Assembly: GCA_964484185.1 (NCBI GenBank)
Contig: CAZAEQ010000001.1
Location: 62,001-126,000, forward strand
DNA: 64,000 nucleotides
Origin: F1-120-MAGs238 sp964484185
Lineage (GTDB): Bacteria; Planctomycetota; Phycisphaerae; Phycisphaerales; UBA1924
Direction: 5' to 3'
The position numbers were made by a program, and so were the translations under genes. Positions 17,932 to 26,933 of the stretch are shown here, piece by piece; the first letter of the stretch is position 1; each line of letters starts with the position of its first letter. The notes beneath the pieces were generated by a model. That model did no database searches. It worked only from the letters and a program-made list of their open reading frames with translations, and was not told where the DNA came from.

Positions 17932-18729
17932 GTGAATGTGAGTATCCAAGCGGCCGCCGACACATCGAATGCAGTATTCCCGAACTATCACAAGTGGGAT
18001 CGCGCCTATCACCTGGTCTGGATTGTGCTGGCCTGGGCGGCGATCATTTCGGGATTTGGACCGAATTTCTACAAGAAGATGATGGCCGGCGGCGTTGAGC
18101 ATGAGCCGCTGGTGTTGAAGATTCACGCATCGGTGTTCACGGCGTGGTTGTTTCTGATCAGTTTGCAGATCGGACTGGTGAAATGGAAAAAAGTCAAGAT
18201 GCACATGAAGCTGGGGCTGCTGAGTGTGCCACTGGGAATCGCTGTGGTCATTGCAGGAGTGGTAGTGGCAGCGCACGCTTCGCGGGCAGCGTTTGACAAA
18301 AGCCAGGACATGGGAAGTCTGCAGTTTTTCTTTCATCAGTTGATGGACATGGCGGTGTTTGGAGCATTCTTCGCAGCGGCGATTGTCACGAGGAAATCCG
18401 CCGCGATGCATAAGCGGTTGATGGTGCTGGGGACAACGTTTCTGCTGGGAGCCGGTTTTGCGCGGGCGATCGGGCCATTGATCGGTGCGTGGTTCGAAAG
18501 TCCATCGGCCGTTGTGCAAATCGCCGGATACATTGTTGTCGCGTACGGCGGCATCAATCTGCTGATGGCGATGGCGGTTGCGTACGACTGGATCACACGT
18601 AAGCGTGTGCACCCGGCGAACGCGTGGGGCGTTCCGATCATTGTGTGTTGTCAGGTAGTCACTATCTGTATTGTGCAGCACGTGCCGGCGTGGGGCAGCG
18701 TTGCACATTGGCTGCTTTACTGGAAGTGA
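17932..18729 (+). CDS. Conserved multi-pass membrane protein
   Basis: 265 residues from GTG 17932; GTG 17938 is equally plausible, with AAAGG five bases upstream. About seven hydrophobic helices. Conserved-looking polar spots are 'KIHASVFTAWLFLISLQIGLVKWKKVKMHMKLGLL' and 'FFFHQLMDM...TRKSAAMHKRLMVLG', with His and basic residues at helix ends, similar to uncharacterised bacterial membrane proteins carrying H-x-x-x-F-x-x-W and H-x-R-L-G signatures. Paired histidines could hold haem or metal, but this is inference. Divergent from the DinB-like gene (80 bp between starts). Confidence 0.7.
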   Translation: MNVSIQAAADTSNAVFPNYHKWDRAYHLVWIVLAWAAIISGFGPNFYKKMMAGGVEHEPLVLKIHASVFTAWLFLISLQIGLVKWKKVKMHMKLGLLSVPLGIAVVIAGVVVAAHASRAAFDKSQDMGSLQFFFHQLMDMAVFGAFFAAAIVTRKSAAMHKRLMVLGTTFLLGAGFARAIGPLIGAWFESPSAVVQIAGYIVVAYGGINLLMAMAVAYDWITRKRVHPANAWGVPIIVCCQVVTICIVQHVPAWGSVAHWLLYWK

Positions 18730-18804
18730 GCGAGGCGAGGGGTTGCCAGCAAGTGAATTTGGAAATCCCGGCTTGGAATGCCGGAGCCAATCAAAGGAGC
18801 AGGT

Positions 18805-19446
18805 ATGTCCAAACTTCGCGTGAGCTGCTATGCAATTTCGATTGATGGGTATGGAGCCGGACCAGATCAGTCTTTGGAGAACCCGATGGGCGTTGGCGGC
18901 ATGGGCTTGCACAAGTGGGTCCTTGGTACCAAGTCGTTTCGTGCAACACATGGTGGAGAAGGTGGGTCAACAGGCGCTGATGATGACTTCGCCACGCGGG
19001 GCATGGACAACCTGGGCGCGTGGATCATTGGGCGCAACATGTTCACCCCTTATCGCGGCGAGTGGACATATGACTGGAAGGGGTGGTGGGGTGGCAATCC
19101 GCCATATCACACACCGGTGTTTGTGTTGACACATTACCCGCGCGAGCCCCTTGTCATGGAAGGTGGAACAACATTCCACTTCGTGACTGATGGAATTCAG
19201 AGTGCCCTGAAACGCGCGAGAGAGGTGGCGGGCGGAAAAGACATTCGTGTTGGCGGCGGAGCGGCGACAATTCGCGCGTATCTCAATGCTGGATTGATTG
19301 ATGAGATGCACCTTGCAATCTCGCCTGTGCTGCTTGGAACTGGCGAACATCTCTTGCAGGGTATTGACCTGTTGAAGCTTGGATTTGAGTGTAAAACGAG
19401 TGTGGCAACGGCGGATGCAACTCATTTGGTGCTCGAGCAGAAATGA
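18805..19446 (+). CDS. Dihydrofolate reductase-family protein (RibD C-terminal type)
   Basis: 213 residues from ATG 18805, preceded by AAAGGAG. DHFR-like fold: 'SKLRVSCYAISIDGYGAGPDQS' at the start, 'GAWIIGRNMF' and 'DIRVGGGAATIRAYLNAGLIDEMHLAISPVLLGTGEHLL', where the GGG nucleotide-binding turn and 'GLIDE..L...PVLLG' match the RibD C-terminal reductase family. Probably an NADPH-dependent reductase of unknown substrate rather than the folate enzyme: these relatives (YwjB, YyaP and others) usually lack the folate-site acid. Starts 75 bp after the membrane protein gene. Confidence 0.85.
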   Translation: MSKLRVSCYAISIDGYGAGPDQSLENPMGVGGMGLHKWVLGTKSFRATHGGEGGSTGADDDFATRGMDNLGAWIIGRNMFTPYRGEWTYDWKGWWGGNPPYHTPVFVLTHYPREPLVMEGGTTFHFVTDGIQSALKRAREVAGGKDIRVGGGAATIRAYLNAGLIDEMHLAISPVLLGTGEHLLQGIDLLKLGFECKTSVATADATHLVLEQK

Positions 19447-19561
19447 GCATCGTCACGATTTCAAATGACTTTGCATCGGATGCCAGCTTGAGCACACAAG
19501 TACTTGAGCCAGCCGATTGTGGATGGAAGTCTGGAGTAACGGCATGCGGAGTCGGGACTTG

Positions 19562-20197
19562 CTACGCGGTCTTTCCGTGCGCGGGAACTGCGGGCCAGTC
19601 TTTGCGCCATCGATCCGAATCGTCTGACTTGCTGCTGTAGGCGATTCGAACCGGCATATCGGCGAGTCGACGGTAGAGCCGCGCTTCAGCGCGTATTGGC
19701 CACCAGTCGTAGAGAAATATTTCGAGCGGTCGCCACATCGCGACCCATCCGCCGATGAGCATCACTTCCCGCAGCATGCTCGCCTCGCCGCCCGTCAGCA
19801 ATCCTGCAATTGCCTGGCTGATCGCAATTGATGCCGCGAGAAATGCAAGACCGATCAAAAGGCTGGTTCGTCCGATTCGGAGCAATTGGCGCAGGCGCTG
19901 CGTTGTGACCCGCACTCGGTGCGTGAAAAATTCGTGGATTGCCTCGCGGAGAGCGGCGGCCTCATCGGGCGGTCCGGCCGGGCGGTCCAGGTGTACGAGC
20001 AGTGCAAAGGGACCATCTCGGTGTGTTTCACGGGCCCAACCTACGATGAATGCCTCTGCCTCCGGGTCCAAGTCGCGCTCGCGAAACGGTGATGGATCAA
20101 TCGCATTGAAGAGCTGTTTCAGTTCGCCAATGCGGACTTCGATTAAAACGCAACTCTGTGGAATCGAGTCACCCGAGGCCGCTGGTTCTGTCGCCAT
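19562..20197 (-). CDS. Conserved hypothetical protein with two membrane helices
   Basis: 211 residues. The cytosolic N-terminal half 'VLIEVRIGELKQLFNAIDPSPFRERDLDPEAEAFIVGWARE' and 'GPFALLVHLDRP' is a recognisable conserved hypothetical family found in many proteobacteria and planctomycetes, function unknown. Two hydrophobic segments follow (~110-136 and ~143-165) and then a basic tail. Convergent with the DHFR-like gene and divergent from the antiporter gene (about 130 bp to the chosen antiporter start). Confidence 0.75.
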   Translation of the reverse strand: MATEPAASGDSIPQSCVLIEVRIGELKQLFNAIDPSPFRERDLDPEAEAFIVGWARETHRDGPFALLVHLDRPAGPPDEAAALREAIHEFFTHRVRVTTQRLRQLLRIGRTSLLIGLAFLAASIAISQAIAGLLTGGEASMLREVMLIGGWVAMWRPLEIFLYDWWPIRAEARLYRRLADMPVRIAYSSKSDDSDRWRKDWPAVPAHGKTA

Positions 20198-20330
20198 GTT
20201 TACCTCTTTGCAGCACGATCACGTGCACTGTAAGCAAGGGTAGTGTGCATACATGTTAAGGCACAAGTCGGCGAGCGAAAGGGAATCTGCGAGCAGGAGA
20301 GTTCAAACGAATCGGTTATCATCCTGGTTC

Positions 20331-21758
20331 ATGGCCGAAGCTACCAAACCTCGAAGTTCTGTCTCTCTTGCAGCAATGTACCTGCTGACCATTGCGGGCG
20401 CTGTGGCGATTTTCTATTGTGTTCAGCGGGCCGGTGTGGGCCTCATCGCTCCTGCGCCTGAGGCAGGTGCTGGGGAGTTTGATCCAGGGAGCAGCGGCGG
20501 GACAGTCAGCAGTCTCTTGCAGATCTTGATCGCACTCCCCGTAATCATCATCACTGCGCGACTACTTGGGATGCTGTTCAAGCGAATTGGGCAGCCTGCG
20601 GTGATGGGAGAGGTGATCGCGGGAATATTGCTTGGGCCATCTCTTCTTGGCCGGGTATGGCCCGAAGGTGCGGCGTTTCTGCTGCCGAGTTCTGCCTCGC
20701 CCTTTTTACAATTGATTGCCCAGATCGGTGTGATGATCTTCATGTTTCTGGTCGGGCTTGAACTGAACACACGACGACTTCGCCACGATTCGCATGCGAC
20801 GGTGGCGATTTCACATGCGAGTATTGTTGCGCCGTTTGTGCTTGGCTCGGTGCTCGCTCTCTGGCTCTACCCGCGGCTTTCCACGAGTGATGTGCCATTC
20901 ACGATTTTTGCGCTGTTCATGGGCACCGCATTGTCAGTTACCGCGCTTCCCGTGCTGGCTCGAATCTTGTCCGATCGTGGACTTGCGACCACGCCGCTGG
21001 GAACGATCGCGTTGACATGTGCGGCGGTGGATGATGTGAGCGCGTGGTGCATGCTTGCGTTTGTAGTGAGCATTGCGCGCGAGCGCACGATGGATGCGCT
21101 GACGACACTGGGCCTTGTGGTCGCTTTTGTTGCGGTGATGCTCATCGTGATTCGACCACTCCTCAGCAAACTTGTCAATCGCACCAATCAGAGCGGGCAA
21201 TTGTCGCAGGACTCGGTTGCTGTGATCTTTCTGGTTGTGCTGGCTTCTGCGCTTGCTACCGAGGCTATTGGGATTCACGCTCTTTTCGGCGCGTTTCTGG
21301 TTGGGGTGATCATTCCGCATGACAGCCTGATTGCGACGGAAATCCGCCGCCGTTTGAGCGATATTGTGTCAGTGCTGTTGCTTCCAGTATTTTTCGCCTA
21401 TGCGGGAATGCGAACAGAAATCGGGTTGCTCGAAAGTGCCGAGGAGTGGCTGATCTGCGGCATCATTATTGTGGTTGCATGTCTGGGCAAACTGGGAGGA
21501 AGTGCGGCTGCAGCGCGCTTTGCGGGCATGTCGTGGCGAGGGGCTGGGGCGCTTGGAATATTGATGAACACGCGCGGTTTGATGCAACTCATAGTGCTCA
21601 ATGTCGGACTTGACCTTGGAGTTTTGAGTCCCAAATTGTTCGCGATGCTTGTCATCATGGCGGTGGTGACAACGCTCCTTACTTCGCCAATTCTCCTGGT
21701 CTTGATTCGAGGACGGGAGGCTTTGGTGATGGGAGACACCCTGCAGGGCAAAAGGTGA
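20331..21758 (+). CDS. CPA2-family cation:proton antiporter
   Basis: 475 residues from ATG 20331; an ATG at 20253 is in frame but adds a polar extension. Around twelve membrane helices with CPA2 (KefB/NapA) landmarks: 'RIGQPAVMGEVIAGILLGPSLLGRVWP', 'LGMFLVGLEL'-like 'FMFLVGLELNTRRL', 'ALSVTALPVLARILSDRGL', the ion-site 'ALTCAAVDDVSAW' with Asp-Asp, and 'HALFGAFLVGVIIP'. It exchanges K+ or Na+ for protons across the inner membrane. There is no C-terminal RCK/TrkA-N domain, so it lacks the NAD/glutathione gating of KefB/C. Ion specificity cannot be read from the sequence. Confidence 0.9.
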   Translation: MAEATKPRSSVSLAAMYLLTIAGAVAIFYCVQRAGVGLIAPAPEAGAGEFDPGSSGGTVSSLLQILIALPVIIITARLLGMLFKRIGQPAVMGEVIAGILLGPSLLGRVWPEGAAFLLPSSASPFLQLIAQIGVMIFMFLVGLELNTRRLRHDSHATVAISHASIVAPFVLGSVLALWLYPRLSTSDVPFTIFALFMGTALSVTALPVLARILSDRGLATTPLGTIALTCAAVDDVSAWCMLAFVVSIARERTMDALTTLGLVVAFVAVMLIVIRPLLSKLVNRTNQSGQLSQDSVAVIFLVVLASALATEAIGIHALFGAFLVGVIIPHDSLIATEIRRRLSDIVSVLLLPVFFAYAGMRTEIGLLESAEEWLICGIIIVVACLGKLGGSAAAARFAGMSWRGAGALGILMNTRGLMQLIVLNVGLDLGVLSPKLFAMLVIMAVVTTLLTSPILLVLIRGREALVMGDTLQGKR

Positions 21759-21992
21759 GAGCTGTGCCTCGTTCCGGGCGAATGGCGATAACCAGTCGCA
21801 AAGCAGGCGTGGAAGGTATTGGTTTGGGTGATTTTATGGGGAATTATGAGCTATCGGGCTATGAACTGTATCAAATACCGTTTTGAGTTTGAAACTTGTT
21901 GCAAACGAAGGAAACGTTGGTAGACTGCGGGTGCCTGTTGCGAATGTTCCCTCGCTGCGGGTAATAGGTGTTTTTTAGAGAGTGAGACAACC

Positions 21993-22658
21993 ATGAAGTA
22001 TTCAAAGGCGATCGCGCTGCTTGTTTTTTGCGCGCCCGTAGCAGCATTGGCTGGACCTGATTGGATTGAGCGCGGAGATGCGGGCAGCACTCGTGACAAC
22101 GCTCAATTTGTCACTGGTATCGGCGCGCCCACAACGATTTCAGGATCGCTCAGCTCGAATCTTCTTGGCGGGGATTACGAAGATCTCTATGTCATCCGGA
22201 TCGAGTATCCCACGACGTTCTCGTTTACCATGGGACCTGCGACTTTTGACTCGCAGTTGTACCTGTTTGCGATTTCCGACGGCTTTGATTTCTACGGAAT
22301 GCTCTCAAATGATGATGAGTCTGCGATTTCGACGGCTGCCGCGATAGATCAGTCGTTCGCGACAGATGGTACTGGCTCGCACGTCATCTACAAGGGTCTC
22401 TATTGTCTTGCGATCACCACGTCAGGCCGCTACCCAGTCAGCCCCAGTGGAGCGATTTTCTATCAGGCGACGAACACTGAAATCTCCGGGCCAGATGGAC
22501 CGGGTCGTTATGGAGCGTTGAGCGGGTGGGAAGGTCCTGGCGGATCTGGCTCATACATCATTGGGCTTGATGGTATTGGGTACGCCGACATTCCAACGCC
22601 TGGCGTTATCTCGGTCTTCGCCGCCGGTTCACTTGCGATGCTTCGTCGTCGCCGGTAA
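21993..22658 (+). CDS. Secreted protein with PEP-CTERM-like sorting tail
   Basis: 221 residues. Signal peptide MKYSKAIALLVFCAPVAALAG. The body 'DWIERGDAGSTRDNAQFVTGIGAPTTISGSLSSNLLGGDYEDLYVIRI' and 'DSQLYLFAISD' resembles a bacterial pre-peptidase C-terminal (PPC)-like beta-sandwich ('GxLxxxxDxDLYxI'). The C-terminus 'IPTPGVISVFAAGSLAMLRRRR' is a P-T-P-G motif, a hydrophobic helix and four Arg. Probably surface-exposed; no enzymatic motif. It is convergent with the TPR kinase gene only 3 bp away, and the 234 bp before it hold nothing recognisable. Confidence 0.8.
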   Translation: MKYSKAIALLVFCAPVAALAGPDWIERGDAGSTRDNAQFVTGIGAPTTISGSLSSNLLGGDYEDLYVIRIEYPTTFSFTMGPATFDSQLYLFAISDGFDFYGMLSNDDESAISTAAAIDQSFATDGTGSHVIYKGLYCLAITTSGRYPVSPSGAIFYQATNTEISGPDGPGRYGALSGWEGPGGSGSYIIGLDGIGYADIPTPGVISVFAAGSLAMLRRRR

Positions 22659-22661
22659 AGC

Positions 22662-25076
22662 TCAATCAGATTTGTTCGAATTCTGAGAAGCGATAGTCTT
22701 TTCAGCTTCTGTGATCTGCTGTCTGGCTAATCGAGCGGCAACGCTGGTGTTGCCATGCGCTGTGACCATCGCGGTCTCGGCTGCGTGGAGCAGGTTGAGA
22801 CCGGATTCGGTTTCGCCAAGCCGCACAAGGATCAGGCCAAACCCCCCGCGAATCTCAGCGAGCCTGAGTGAAGGCACGGATTTCGAGCGAATGGCGATAT
22901 CAATAGCCTGTTCGTACTTGGCGCGAGCCGCGGAAAGATCATTTCCATTTGCGGCGACCTGGGCAGAGATTTCGAGTACGTCGATCATTCCCGGGTGATC
23001 CGCCTTTCGCACCTTTTTCATCATTTCGAGCGCGCTTGCGGCGTACTCAGTGGCGTCTTTCTGCTGGCCAAGAATGAGAGATGCTCGAGAGAGTCCTGTG
23101 AGGCTGACAGCTGTGAGATCGTGGCCGCCGGGAAAACGCTTGCTGCGAATATCATACGATTTCTTGTAAAGGTCGATTCCTTCTCGAGCACGCACCTGCG
23201 CCTGCGATTCATTACCTTCAAGAAGGTCTACTTGACCTCTGCGGAGAAGGCAATCGGCGAGGTTGGTGGCGGCCGCGGCAGTGTTGATAAACTCTGCCCC
23301 ACGAAGCCGGACGATCATTTCATATGCGGCTCGAAATGCGGCTTCAGCATCATCAAAGGAATCGATCTCAAGGTCGCATTTAGCGAGGTTGTTGAGCGCC
23401 GCGGCAACGGCAACCTCCAGTGCTTTTGCCGTTTCCGGATCGCTTGCGGCCTTGAAAAGCCGTTTGCGGATTTCAAGGGCGGATGCGTATTCAACGCGAG
23501 CGCTTTCTACCCGGCCGAGTCGCAGACGGCATGCCGCCAATCCAGTCTTGGCTGAGGCGGTTTCTGAAGTCTCGGCTGGATTGATGCGATACAGCATTTC
23601 CAACTCGCGAACGTACATCCTCTCCGCTTCGGCGTATTCGCCGTTCCACCATAATGACGCAGCCAGGTTGTGCAGCGCAGTGGCAACTTTGTCATGATCG
23701 CCACGTGTATTGGATTGCCGAATTTCCAGCACTCGACGCTGATTGGCGATCGCCCGGTCATACTTCGCGAACTTGCGGAAATTCAGTCCCAGCATCTCAC
23801 GGATATCGGCTTCGCTCTCATCTGATTTAAGTGGCGATTTTTCCAGTGTATTGTGCGTTTCTTCGAGAAGCTGCAGAATTGTGCCGCCACCCTCTGTCTC
23901 CGGGTTGACGCTGGAAAAAATATTGGTAAGGACTGTAAAATTCTCGACTGCGGCCTCTTTTTCGCGGATGATGCGCATCACAAGTCCTGCGGATACGCCT
24001 GCAAGGATCATCAGGGAGACTACGCCAGTAATCGTCAATGTCCGGTTTCGCTTGGCCCATCTCAGGGAACGTCCGGCCAGTCCAACCGGACGTGCGTGTA
24101 CTGGCTGGCCCGCGAGGTAGCGGCGGATGTCCGCGGCGAATTCGCCAGCGGTTGCGTAGCGCTTGGCCGGTTCTTTTTCCAACGCACGGAGGAGCATGGC
24201 ATCGATGTCTTGCGACAGACCTTTGCGATGCTGAGAGGGGCGAATTGGGTCAACCTGCGCGATTCGCTGGAGAATCTGCATCAGCGAACCTTCGACCGGG
24301 CACGGGAGTTTGCCGGTGATGAGGTCGTATGCGATTGCGCCCAGTGCGTACACATCGGTGCGCATGCTGGTTTCGCTGACGTTGCCGGCTGCCTGCTCGG
24401 GCGACATGTAGGCAACGGTGCCGACGATCTGACCAGGACTGGAGAGTGTCTCGCGCGATTGGGCAGCGTCTTCACCTAGAACCTGCGCGATGCCGAAGTC
24501 GAGGAGGCGGACGCGGCCGCGGGTATCGACGAGCACATTGGCGGGTTTGAGATCGCGGTGGAGCACGCCGCGTTGATGGGCGTATTCGACGGCGTCACAG
24601 ACTTCGGCGACGAGTTCAAAAGCGCGCTTGACCTCGCATTCACCGCGTTTGAGGACTTGATCGAGGGTGGTTCCCTCGACAAACTCCATGATGTAGTAGT
24701 ACTTGCCCTTGCGGACGCCCGAGTCGATGATGGCGACGACGGCAGGATGTTCGAGCCGGGCGACGACGGCAACTTCGCGTTCGAAGCGTTTGCGGCCTTC
24801 TTCTGAACCCAGGGCCGCATCGAGCATGATCTTGATTGCGACGCGGCGGCCGGTTGATTCCTGAGTGCCTTCGTAGACCGCGCCCATGCCGCCTTGACCG
24901 AGGCATTGGCCGATGGTGTAGCCCTCGATCGTGGGTATCGTGCCTGCCCCGCCGCCCGTGCCTGTGATCGAAGCGAAGGAGCCGGTATTTGAGCTTGGTG
25001 CAAGGGTGGGATGGTTTGAGCCACCCATCGAGGTGGCCATCGTTGAGGCGGTGACTTGGGCATCGAAATCTGGCAC
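22662..25076 (-). CDS. Membrane Ser/Thr protein kinase with TPR sensor domain
   Basis: 804 residues. Hanks-type kinase at ~52-320: glycine loop LGQGGMGAV (59-67), Lys82, HRDLKPANV (173-181), DFG in 'RLLDFGIAQVL', and 'GTVAYMSPEQAAG' with the APE-equivalent SPE. A Thr/Ser/Gly-rich leader precedes it. After a basic stop-transfer run ('GRSLRWAKRNRTLTITGVVSLMILAGVSAGLVMRIIREKE', ~347-367) come about 400 residues of tetratricopeptide-like helices ('VATALHNLAASLWWNGEYAEAERMYVRELEMLYR'). The TPR domain is likely extracytoplasmic and senses protein partners. Distinct in architecture from the TolB-type kinases at 38-55 kb. Confidence 0.92.
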   Translation of the reverse strand: MPDFDAQVTASTMATSMGGSNHPTLAPSSNTGSFASITGTGGGAGTIPTIEGYTIGQCLGQGGMGAVYEGTQESTGRRVAIKIMLDAALGSEEGRKRFEREVAVVARLEHPAVVAIIDSGVRKGKYYYIMEFVEGTTLDQVLKRGECEVKRAFELVAEVCDAVEYAHQRGVLHRDLKPANVLVDTRGRVRLLDFGIAQVLGEDAAQSRETLSSPGQIVGTVAYMSPEQAAGNVSETSMRTDVYALGAIAYDLITGKLPCPVEGSLMQILQRIAQVDPIRPSQHRKGLSQDIDAMLLRALEKEPAKRYATAGEFAADIRRYLAGQPVHARPVGLAGRSLRWAKRNRTLTITGVVSLMILAGVSAGLVMRIIREKEAAVENFTVLTNIFSSVNPETEGGGTILQLLEETHNTLEKSPLKSDESEADIREMLGLNFRKFAKYDRAIANQRRVLEIRQSNTRGDHDKVATALHNLAASLWWNGEYAEAERMYVRELEMLYRINPAETSETASAKTGLAACRLRLGRVESARVEYASALEIRKRLFKAASDPETAKALEVAVAAALNNLAKCDLEIDSFDDAEAAFRAAYEMIVRLRGAEFINTAAAATNLADCLLRRGQVDLLEGNESQAQVRAREGIDLYKKSYDIRSKRFPGGHDLTAVSLTGLSRASLILGQQKDATEYAASALEMMKKVRKADHPGMIDVLEISAQVAANGNDLSAARAKYEQAIDIAIRSKSVPSLRLAEIRGGFGLILVRLGETESGLNLLHAAETAMVTAHGNTSVAARLARQQITEAEKTIASQNSNKSD

Positions 25077-25186
25077 ACCAAAGTCTAGGAACGAAAGTGC
25101 ATGGCGGGAACGATTGTGTTCACCTTAAGCCGAGCCTGAACGCAATTTCCCTGCCTCTTAGAGGCGTTTCACCGGGTACTCGTGGG

Positions 25187-26176
25187 TCACTTCTTGTTCT
25201 TTTCAGGCACCTTCAGTGAGTCAAGTAACGATGCAACATCGTTCGCAGTCATGGTTTTCGCGGCCGATTTCAGCATCGTTTCAAAGTGCTGAATCTCTGC
25301 AGCGGCGGCGGGGAAGCCGATGTTTTCCCCACCTGCGAACGAACTGGATTGAACTTTGCCGTTGCCATCAATAAAGAAGAACACCGGGATCCCTGACTTC
25401 TTTCCCTCGGTGTACTTCAGTTCAAGGTCTTTGCCACCGATCGTGCGATCTTCATCAATTTTGCAGTCGATGAAGTCCTTGGCGAGAATCGATGCGATCT
25501 CTGGTCGAGCCATCCAGTCTTCAAGGCGGTGGCACCAGATGCACCATGGTGCGCCGAAATGAAGGAAGACGGTTTTGTTCCTGGCCTTTGCTTCGGCGAT
25601 TGCCGAATCCAGGCGGAAGTTCGCGTTTTCGTACGTTGCCTTGTGATCATCCAGGAATTTCAACACCGCCGCGGCGTTGTAGCCTTCTTTCACCCCTGCG
25701 GATTCGCCGCCAGAGTTCTTTGCTTCAAGTGATCCAGTTTCCTGATTGGCGATCGGTTTCCCATCGGCATCAAGGATAGTGAGGAAGGGGTAGCCATTTT
25801 TCTGAAGGTCAGCGCCATATGACTTTGCAAGTTCGACGTTCTTCCCTGCGGGCTTGCCCGCATCGATGAACACCGTGTCGTACTCGTACATCAGCTTCTT
25901 CCTGACATCCGCATCAGCGCGATAGAACTCGTGCAAGCGAATGCACCACGGGCACCAGTTGCCACCCCATTGGATGAGTACGCGACGGTTTTCTTTTTTC
26001 GCTTTTTCGAGCGCTGCGGCGATCTGAACTTTCGCATCGGCCTGTTCGTCGTAGAGCGGTGTTTTCGCGGTCGCTTGCGAGGTTGTCGGTGCCGGTGAAC
26101 TCGGCTGGGCGAGTGCAACTCCGCCAAAAAGCGAGATGTACGCGGCGGAAAGAGCGAGCGATGAACGTAGACGCAT
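25187..26176 (-). CDS. Exported protein with two thioredoxin-like domains
   Basis: 329 residues. Signal peptide MRLRSSLALSAAYISLFGGVALA, a Pro/Ser/Thr linker, then two thioredoxin folds. Domain 1 has 'VLIQWGGNWCPWCIRLHEFY' (CPWC, Cys75/Cys78) and 'GYPFLTILDADGK' with cis-Pro. Domain 2 has 'VFLHFGAPWCIWCHRLEDWM' (CIWC, Cys212/Cys215) and 'GIPVFFFIDGNGK'. Each keeps a redox-active pair with Trp before the second Cys, as in DUF255/thioredoxin_7-type proteins. Expected role: disulfide reduction or exchange in the periplasm. Likely monocistronic; divergent from the secreted protein gene at 26309. Confidence 0.88.
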   Translation of the reverse strand: MRLRSSLALSAAYISLFGGVALAQPSSPAPTTSQATAKTPLYDEQADAKVQIAAALEKAKKENRRVLIQWGGNWCPWCIRLHEFYRADADVRKKLMYEYDTVFIDAGKPAGKNVELAKSYGADLQKNGYPFLTILDADGKPIANQETGSLEAKNSGGESAGVKEGYNAAAVLKFLDDHKATYENANFRLDSAIAEAKARNKTVFLHFGAPWCIWCHRLEDWMARPEIASILAKDFIDCKIDEDRTIGGKDLELKYTEGKKSGIPVFFFIDGNGKVQSSSFAGGENIGFPAAAAEIQHFETMLKSAAKTMTANDVASLLDSLKVPEKNKK

Positions 26177-26308
26177 GGTAAGCCTCCAGGTTCAGAATGA
26201 TATCAGCCAATCTGCCTGCTTCCCCAGTTTCACATTGTGCCCCACCGATCCACAAAATAGCATGAATTCGGTATTTGGGACTCGATTCACTGGCAGGAGA
26301 GGTTCCGT

Positions 26309-26911
26309 GTGGCACACTCTGGTATGTCGCTCAAGTTTTCCATGTTTTCTGCAATTGTGATCACCGCCGCCGCCGCGTTGAACGCTCCTGCTGCCATTAT
26401 GACCATCACGCAGACTGGGATTGCCGGCGGCTCGATCGGTGGTCAGGCTTTTGGAACGCGGAGTTTCACGTTTACGAGCATTGCGGACACCGATCAGCGG
26501 CAGTCGAGCGGCACCGACATCTTCTGGATAGAACACATCTCGTCGCAGGTGACCATCGCGAACATCGGAACCTTTGACATATTGATTCCGACGCGGACGT
26601 ATGTCTCTCATTCCCGCCAGTTTGCCGTCTACGCGCGTGGAGGGGCTGCCGGGCTGGATCTGTTCCTCAGTCCGCAGAGCGAACTGTTTGTCACATGGGA
26701 CATGACCACTTCGCTGGGCCCGGTATCGGGAGCCGCAGGGCTCACTCGGTGGTCGCCGCCGAACGATGCGGTGATCACGAGCGGTGGAGTCTTGATCATG
26801 AACAATGGCCCGGCAAACGGGACATTCCTGGCGACAATCCCGAGCCCGGGACCGTTGTTGATGTGCGGGGCGATGGGGGTTGTAGTCGTGCGCCGCCGCA
26901 GATGTACGTAG
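26309..26911 (+). CDS. Secreted protein with PEP-CTERM-like tail
   Basis: 200 residues from GTG 26309, seven bases after AGGAGAGG; ATG 26324 is the alternative. Signal peptide 'SLKFSMFSAIVITAAAALNAPAA'. The mature part is beta-rich with no known motif ('FTFTSIADTDQRQSSGTDIFWIEHISSQVTIANIGTF'). The C-terminus 'IPSPGPLLMCGAMGVVVVRRRRCT' again has P-S-P-G, a hydrophobic helix and four Arg, but ends in two extra residues, unlike the other three tails in the window. Convergent with argS (22 bp between stops). Confidence 0.75.
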   Translation: MAHSGMSLKFSMFSAIVITAAAALNAPAAIMTITQTGIAGGSIGGQAFGTRSFTFTSIADTDQRQSSGTDIFWIEHISSQVTIANIGTFDILIPTRTYVSHSRQFAVYARGGAAGLDLFLSPQSELFVTWDMTTSLGPVSGAAGLTRWSPPNDAVITSGGVLIMNNGPANGTFLATIPSPGPLLMCGAMGVVVVRRRRCT

Positions 26912-26933
26912 CGGCATCCGAACGGTAAGAAAG

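Noticed and set aside
17902..18951. A 349-codon minus-strand frame
   Set aside because: It is the shadow of the multi-pass membrane protein gene: His/Gln/Arg-rich, as expected from the complement of hydrophobic codons.
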